A DNA stretch of 35,129 nucleotides. It comes from Pseudomonadales bacterium. Its GTDB lineage: Bacteria > Pseudomonadota > Gammaproteobacteria > Pseudomonadales > Ketobacteraceae. Every line of letters begins with the position of its first letter. Position 1 is the first letter of the stretch. A program made the translations under genes and the position numbers. The notes under the pieces were generated by a model that searched no databases, was not told the DNA's origin, and saw only the letters and a list, made by a program, of their open reading frames with translations. The stretch covers positions 1-35,129 of the forward strand of contig JAKSAW010000365.1 in the NCBI GenBank assembly GCA_022361455.1, given 5' to 3'. Shown one piece after another: positions 31,607 through 35,129 of this stretch.

Positions 31607-33769
31607 ATGAAAAATGCAGGCTTATGGGCTGCCGTTGTTGGTGGGCTTTTCGTAGGTAATGTTTGGGCAGAAAGCGCCAAACAATTGGAAGATATTGAAG
31701 TGCGCGGGGTTCAGGATCGCCTGATGGACGCGGGCTTAGTATCTGATGTTATTCAAAAAACTGAGCTGATTACCGATCAAGAGATTGAAAAAAAGCAAGC
31801 TGCGAGTTTGGCTGATGCCATCGCAAATGAGCCGGGTATTCGGGTTTCAGCAGAATGCTCCATGTGCGGTGTTAAGCGCGTTATGATCAATGGTATGAAA
31901 GGGGAGCATACCACCGTATTGATTGATGGCGTTCCTACACACACCATGTTATCGGGCTTTTATGGTGTTGATGCTGTAGGAACCGCTGGTGTTTCCCGTG
32001 TTGAAGTGGCGCGTGGTGCCGGTGCTTCATTGATTGCTCCTGAGGCAATTGGTGGAACCATTAATGTTGTCACCAAGCGCGCTACTAAGAACGGCGTTAC
32101 CGTAGACGCTTCTGCTGGTGAAAATGGTTATCGCAAATATTCTATTGTTGGTACTGGTGTTTCTAAAAACGGTAAGACTCGCGCTACCTTGATGAGCCAG
32201 TACGATAATCGTGATCAGGAGGATGCGGACGACAATGGCGTTAACGAAGCGCCAATGTTAGAGACTTACAATCATACTATCTTTTTAAGCCATGATGTTT
32301 CTGATTATTCCAGCTTTGATATTCGTGTTAATAAAGGTCGCTCCATTGTGTTTGGTGGTCCAATGCTGGGTAAAAAGACATCTAGTATCAGTGCTGCAAC
32401 TGCTGGCGGCAATGAATCGGCATCAGAAGATTTGTTCGAAGGTGGCAATGTTAACAATGAGTTCACTGGTGAGGGTTGGGAAACCACTGAGCATATTATT
32501 ACCGATCGTGAAGAGTGGGTATTTAAATGGTTAAGCGAGATCAATGACGATACCAGCTATCAAGTGACGCTAGCTCACACAGATCATATTCAAGATTCCT
32601 ACTACGAAGGTATCGATTACTACGCAGACGATAGCTCCAATTACTTGGATCTACGATTCAATCATATTCTTTCAGACAAACACACTTTAACCGTGGGTGT
32701 AGATACTCGAGACGAGGAAATGAACTCTCGTTCCGAAGCGCTGCAAGATGTTCCTCTCTATATTTCAGATAGCTTTGAATACACAACTAGAGGCTTGTAC
32801 TTGCAGGATGTTTGGACGCCTTCTGATAGCTTGGAAATTTCCATGGCGCTTCGGATCGATGATGTGGAAGCGGACTTTACTGATCCAGACATGGATGGTG
32901 TTGAAATCAATGAAACCATGGTTTCTCCACGCCTGCACATGCTTTACAACCACTCGCAGGATTGGGTGTCTCGTGTGGCAATTGGTAAAGGTTATCGCGC
33001 GCCATTGTCTTTCTTCGAAACTGATCACGGTCTATTGGATGGCGAGGTTGGATACTTGGTAGAGGTTGATGATTTGGAAAAATCCAATTCTGTTAGCTAT
33101 GCATTATCTCGTGATACCGACAGAGCAACATTTACAGCGTCGATCGCTTGGAGTGAAGTTGAAAATCTAGCTTTTATCGATGAGACAGATGTAGATATTG
33201 ATACTAATGGCGATGACATTGTTGATGAAACCGTCTCTGTGCCAACACTATCTCAGCTTGATGAAAAAGGTGAAGTCATCACGACTGATGTGGTATTTGG
33301 TTATCAGGTAACGCGTGCTTGGTTGCTTGGCGCTTCAGTAGAGCACTTTGATTATGATGATGTGTTTAAGTCTTCTTTCGGCATCGCTCCTGTTGAAGAG
33401 CGAGTAAGGTTAACAGCTGATTATGAAAGCGAGTCATGGAATTTGTTCGCAAGTCTAACTTGGATAGGCGCCCGTGACTTATCTGAATATGGTTATGATG
33501 GCTTCTATGACGAGTGGGATGGTACAACTGCTTCAGAAGAAAAAGGCACTGATGCACCATCTTATTACACCATTGATATGCGCTTAACTAAGCAGCTAGA
33601 CCCAACCTTTAAAGTCTATGTCGGTGTTAATAACTTGTTAGATTACACTCAAGCGGGTGATGAGCAATCGCCTCTTGTCTATGATGCAGAAGGTGGCTAT
33701 GACGTTGGTTATATTTATGGTCCTTCGCGCGGTAGAACGGTATTTACTGGTGTTCAAGCGACATTCTAA
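31607..33769 (+). CDS. TonB-dependent receptor with CxxC pair in the plug
   Basis: A 720-residue outer-membrane receptor. A signal peptide (1-21, VWA-ES) is followed by a plug (about 50-165) with ASLADAIANEPGIRVS, INGMKGEHTTVLIDGVP and GAGASLIAPEAIGGTINVVT, then a barrel ending RTVFTGVQATF. The plug holds two cysteines (C84 and C87 in ECSMCG) that E. coli BtuB and FhuA lack; they could form a disulfide or bind metal or haem. Three acidic loops resemble calcium sites (near residues 200-215, 424-435 and 527-541, the last with DTNGDDIVDE). It has its own Fur-box promoter behind the TonB2 cluster. The ligand is uncertain: haem, a corrinoid or another metal complex. GGGGA precedes the start. Confidence 0.9.
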   Translation: MKNAGLWAAVVGGLFVGNVWAESAKQLEDIEVRGVQDRLMDAGLVSDVIQKTELITDQEIEKKQAASLADAIANEPGIRVSAECSMCGVKRVMINGMKGEHTTVLIDGVPTHTMLSGFYGVDAVGTAGVSRVEVARGAGASLIAPEAIGGTINVVTKRATKNGVTVDASAGENGYRKYSIVGTGVSKNGKTRATLMSQYDNRDQEDADDNGVNEAPMLETYNHTIFLSHDVSDYSSFDIRVNKGRSIVFGGPMLGKKTSSISAATAGGNESASEDLFEGGNVNNEFTGEGWETTEHIITDREEWVFKWLSEINDDTSYQVTLAHTDHIQDSYYEGIDYYADDSSNYLDLRFNHILSDKHTLTVGVDTRDEEMNSRSEALQDVPLYISDSFEYTTRGLYLQDVWTPSDSLEISMALRIDDVEADFTDPDMDGVEINETMVSPRLHMLYNHSQDWVSRVAIGKGYRAPLSFFETDHGLLDGEVGYLVEVDDLEKSNSVSYALSRDTDRATFTASIAWSEVENLAFIDETDVDIDTNGDDIVDETVSVPTLSQLDEKGEVITTDVVFGYQVTRAWLLGASVEHFDYDDVFKSSFGIAPVEERVRLTADYESESWNLFASLTWIGARDLSEYGYDGFYDEWDGTTASEEKGTDAPSYYTIDMRLTKQLDPTFKVYVGVNNLLDYTQAGDEQSPLVYDAEGGYDVGYIYGPSRGRTVFTGVQATF

Positions 33770-33794
33770 ATCGAGTTAAGCTAGTAAATGCTAG

Positions 33795-33835
33795 GCCCTA
33801 TCGGCAAGAACGCTGATAGGGCTTGTTGTTTTTTT
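33795..33835 (+). terminator. Rho-independent terminator after the CxxC receptor
   Basis: GCCCTATC (33795-33802) and GATAGGGC (33815-33822) pair across a 12-base loop, followed by a U-rich tail (TTGTTGTTTTTTT). The thioredoxin-like gene starts 24 bases later, so it needs its own promoter or read-through. Confidence 0.88.
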
Positions 33836-33858
33836 AAGCCTAATCAGGTGGGTTAAGT

Positions 33859-34401
33859 ATGATGAATCGACTATTGAAAATTGTTCTGGTTGTCAGTTTT
33901 ATATCATCGACTTCGCTTGCTTATAGTAATTCTAATGAAAGTGGTCTTTTAGATTTCCGTTTAAAAAAACTCTTTAATCAGCGAAAAGAGTCTTTAACAA
34001 AGCACGAAGGTTTGCCAATCGTTATGGTGTTTTTCGAAGAGCGCTGTGGCTGGTGTTTAAAACTGATGCAAGATCTAAATGCCATACAGAATCAATGCCC
34101 TAATATGCTCCAGCCAATAGCTATAGGTATTGATACGGGCTCTCTCCATGGTCTAAAAAAGCTGGCTCGAAAGGCGGCAGTTACTTACCCTGTTTATATT
34201 GCGACTGATTCCTTGTTGGCTGGCATAGGCGGTGTAGAGGCAACACCATACACGCTATTTGCTGATAAGAATGGCGCCTATAAAGGGCGGTTGCGTGGAT
34301 ACATTCCTACGTCAAAATTATTGAGCTTAGTGAGTCAGCAATTCAGTGTTGAGAGTAACCTCGCAGAAGGCTGTTTGGAGAAATTTAACGTCGCAAGTTA
34401 G
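33859..34401 (+). CDS. Exported thioredoxin-like protein with CGWC site
   Basis: A 180-residue protein with a signal peptide (about 1-22, KIVLVVSFISSTSLAYS) and a thioredoxin fold with the active site C63-G-W-C66 in VFFEERCGWCLKLM and the cis-proline segment EATPYTLF. Two more cysteines (in NQCPNM and in AEGCLEKF near the end) are present. It probably reduces or makes disulfides in the periplasm. Its position, after a receptor with a plug CxxC pair and before a B12 riboswitch, suggests that its target is one of these partners, which is inference. GGTGG lies eight bases ahead of the first ATG. Confidence 0.85.
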   Translation: MMNRLLKIVLVVSFISSTSLAYSNSNESGLLDFRLKKLFNQRKESLTKHEGLPIVMVFFEERCGWCLKLMQDLNAIQNQCPNMLQPIAIGIDTGSLHGLKKLARKAAVTYPVYIATDSLLAGIGGVEATPYTLFADKNGAYKGRLRGYIPTSKLLSLVSQQFSVESNLAEGCLEKFNVAS

Positions 34402-34478
34402 GTCACTTACAGAATGGCTCGCGGCGTCCTACAGGCGGCTGAATTTATTTTGTTCAGTGTGTTTTTCAATTAATTAGG

Positions 34479-34484
34479 TATAAT
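34479..34484 (+). promoter_or_regulatory. -10 element ahead of the cobalamin riboswitch
   Basis: A perfect TATAAT stands just before the first riboswitch bases, where a leader promoter is expected. No good -35 lies at 16-18 bases. Confidence 0.5.
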
Positions 34485-34489
34485 CCTTC

Positions 34490-34700
34490 TCATTCACATT
34501 GTGGTTCCTTTCTAGGATTAATAGGGAATTCCATCCATAGAGCGTTGCGTTATTTAAGCGTTACTATGAAATCGGAGCTGTCCCCGCAACTGTATACAGT
34601 AAGCATGACTCAATACCACTGGCCGATGGCTGGGAAGGTGACTTATGCGTTTGAGCTGTGAGCCAGTAGACCTGCCCAGAGTGAACATAAGATTGATGTC
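34490..34700 (+). promoter_or_regulatory. Cobalamin (B12) riboswitch
   Basis: The conserved parts of the adenosylcobalamin riboswitch occur in order: GGTTCC (34503-34508), AGGGAA (34523-34528), GGAGCTGTCCCCGCAACTGT (34574-34593), CCACTGG (34616-34622), TGGGAAGG (34631-34638), and GCCAGTAGACCTGCCC (34662-34677), the last being the B12 box. GTTC/GAAC (34504-34507 and 34683-34686) can close the outer helix. High cobalamin should shut off the gene that begins at 34819. No intrinsic terminator is visible after it. CCCC in the leader (34764-34767) could pair with the GGGG of the ribosome site (34808-34811), so control is probably at translation. Confidence 0.95.
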
Positions 34701-34818
34701 GGGGAATGCATCAAAGCTGGTCGCAAAGCCTTTCTTGGCTATTTCTGGTTAAATTTAATTCTATCCCCACTTATTCAATCCTAACTATTAATTGCAAATT
34801 TGCTTTTGGGGATCGAAG

Positions 34819-35129
34819 GTGTTGAGAGTTCTTTGTCTATTTGTTTTTTTTCTAGCATGGTCACCGATCAATGTGTGGTCAAATGTCACGGCCGATGATT
34901 ACCTGTTACTACTGGTATCGCAAAGGAACGCTGAGGTTGTATCAGAAGCAGCTAATCAGTTTGCTAAGCAGCATCCCGAAGTTCGCGTGCAGGCAAGGAC
35001 TGATACACAGCTTCTTGAGTTGAGTGCTCAAGAATTAGCGGATTTGTTCGGGCGTAGTCATACGGTTTTTGGTTCAGGGCTTTATGGCCCGGTAGTGACG
35101 TTAATAGAGCCATACTTAAACCCAATAAA
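34819..35129 (+). CDS. Exported, probably CobN-like chelatase large subunit (partial)
   Basis: The frame runs open to the window edge (103 residues visible). It starts at GTG 34819, with GGGGA six bases ahead. A signal peptide (MLRVLCLFVFFLAWSPINVW, cleavage near SN) is followed by DDYLLLLVSQRNAEVVSEAA, RTDTQLLELSAQELADLFG and VFGSGLYGPVVTLIEPYL. This resembles the N-terminal domain of CobN/ChlH-type chelatase subunits. Exported CobN-like proteins under B12 riboswitches next to TonB receptors occur in other bacteria, as I recall; they cannot take part in cytoplasmic cobalt insertion and may handle corrinoids or tetrapyrroles during uptake. The riboswitch supports a B12 link; the CobN call rests on limited sequence. 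Confidence 0.6.
   Translation, partial: MLRVLCLFVFFLAWSPINVWSNVTADDYLLLLVSQRNAEVVSEAANQFAKQHPEVRVQARTDTQLLELSAQELADLFGRSHTVFGSGLYGPVVTLIEPYLNPI

Noticed and set aside
34691..34714. Hairpin TTGATG/CATCAA after the B12 box as an intrinsic terminator
   Set aside because: The stem has six pairs with a purine-rich loop and no U-tract follows, so termination is unlikely.
1..35129. CRISPR arrays, tRNA or rRNA genes, prophage or transposase genes
   Set aside because: Looked for by eye on both strands; no regularly spaced repeats, no cloverleaf-like sequence and no mobile-element protein were seen.

Overview
The window looks like chromosome from a free-living, probably marine gammaproteobacterium, with roughly 40-45% GC by hand counts of a few lines. 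The basis is synteny plus protein families. The divergent pair gpmI-envC-(ctpA)-yibQ and yibN-grxC-secB is the arrangement around secB in many Gammaproteobacteria. A Vibrio/Pseudomonas-like TonB2-TtpC cluster, Fur-type operators and marine-type TonB-dependent receptors point the same way. I cannot name the genus; an Oceanospirillales-like organism is only a guess. No rRNA, tRNA, CRISPR array, phage gene or insertion sequence was found.

Layout. 1-2452 (minus): a DUF1631 gene whose 3' end appears cut and joined, near base 190-200, to an AT-rich fragment of an unrelated class II glutamine amidotransferase. This is either an assembly chimera or a real rearrangement. 2734-8163 (minus): yibQ, ctpA, envC and gpmI, covering cell-wall hydrolase control and glycolysis. 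8331-10071 (plus): yibN, grxC, secB and trmL. 10139-16402: single genes of mixed function, namely a MASE1/CHASE histidine kinase, an HSDL2-like SDR, a periplasmic glutaredoxin, a Tat-type DUF1569 protein, a DUF1269 membrane protein, a DinB protein and a limonene-epoxide-hydrolase-type enzyme with its catalytic set intact.

16414-20501: a glycan/lipid A block. A glycosyltransferase on the minus strand is followed by a GtrB/DPM1-like transferase overlapping a LABN-domain membrane protein. These converge, at a strong bidirectional terminator, with an ArnT/PMT-type transferase. A 629-base gap in this block holds a short open frame that resembles the last strands of an outer-membrane protein.

20844-35129: a metal-handling region. 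Two adjacent bacterioferritins have complementary defects: the first keeps the haem methionine but lost ferroxidase ligands, the second keeps the ferroxidase site but lost the methionine. Next come a Fur-boxed siderophore receptor and a PepSY reductase-like operon with a Fur box. Then comes a complete DUF3450-TtpC-ExbB2-ExbD2-TonB2-TPR energising cluster, followed by a second Fur-boxed receptor with a CxxC pair in its plug and a secreted CGWC thioredoxin-like protein. The window ends with a cobalamin riboswitch in front of a truncated gene for an exported, probably CobN-like protein.

How it may work (inference): Fur would control both receptors and the PepSY operon. The TonB2 system would power uptake, and the Bfr pair would store the iron. 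The last three elements (CxxC receptor, CxxC thioredoxin, B12-controlled exported chelatase-like protein) are the least explained part and the best candidate for an uncharacterised tetrapyrrole or metal uptake pathway.
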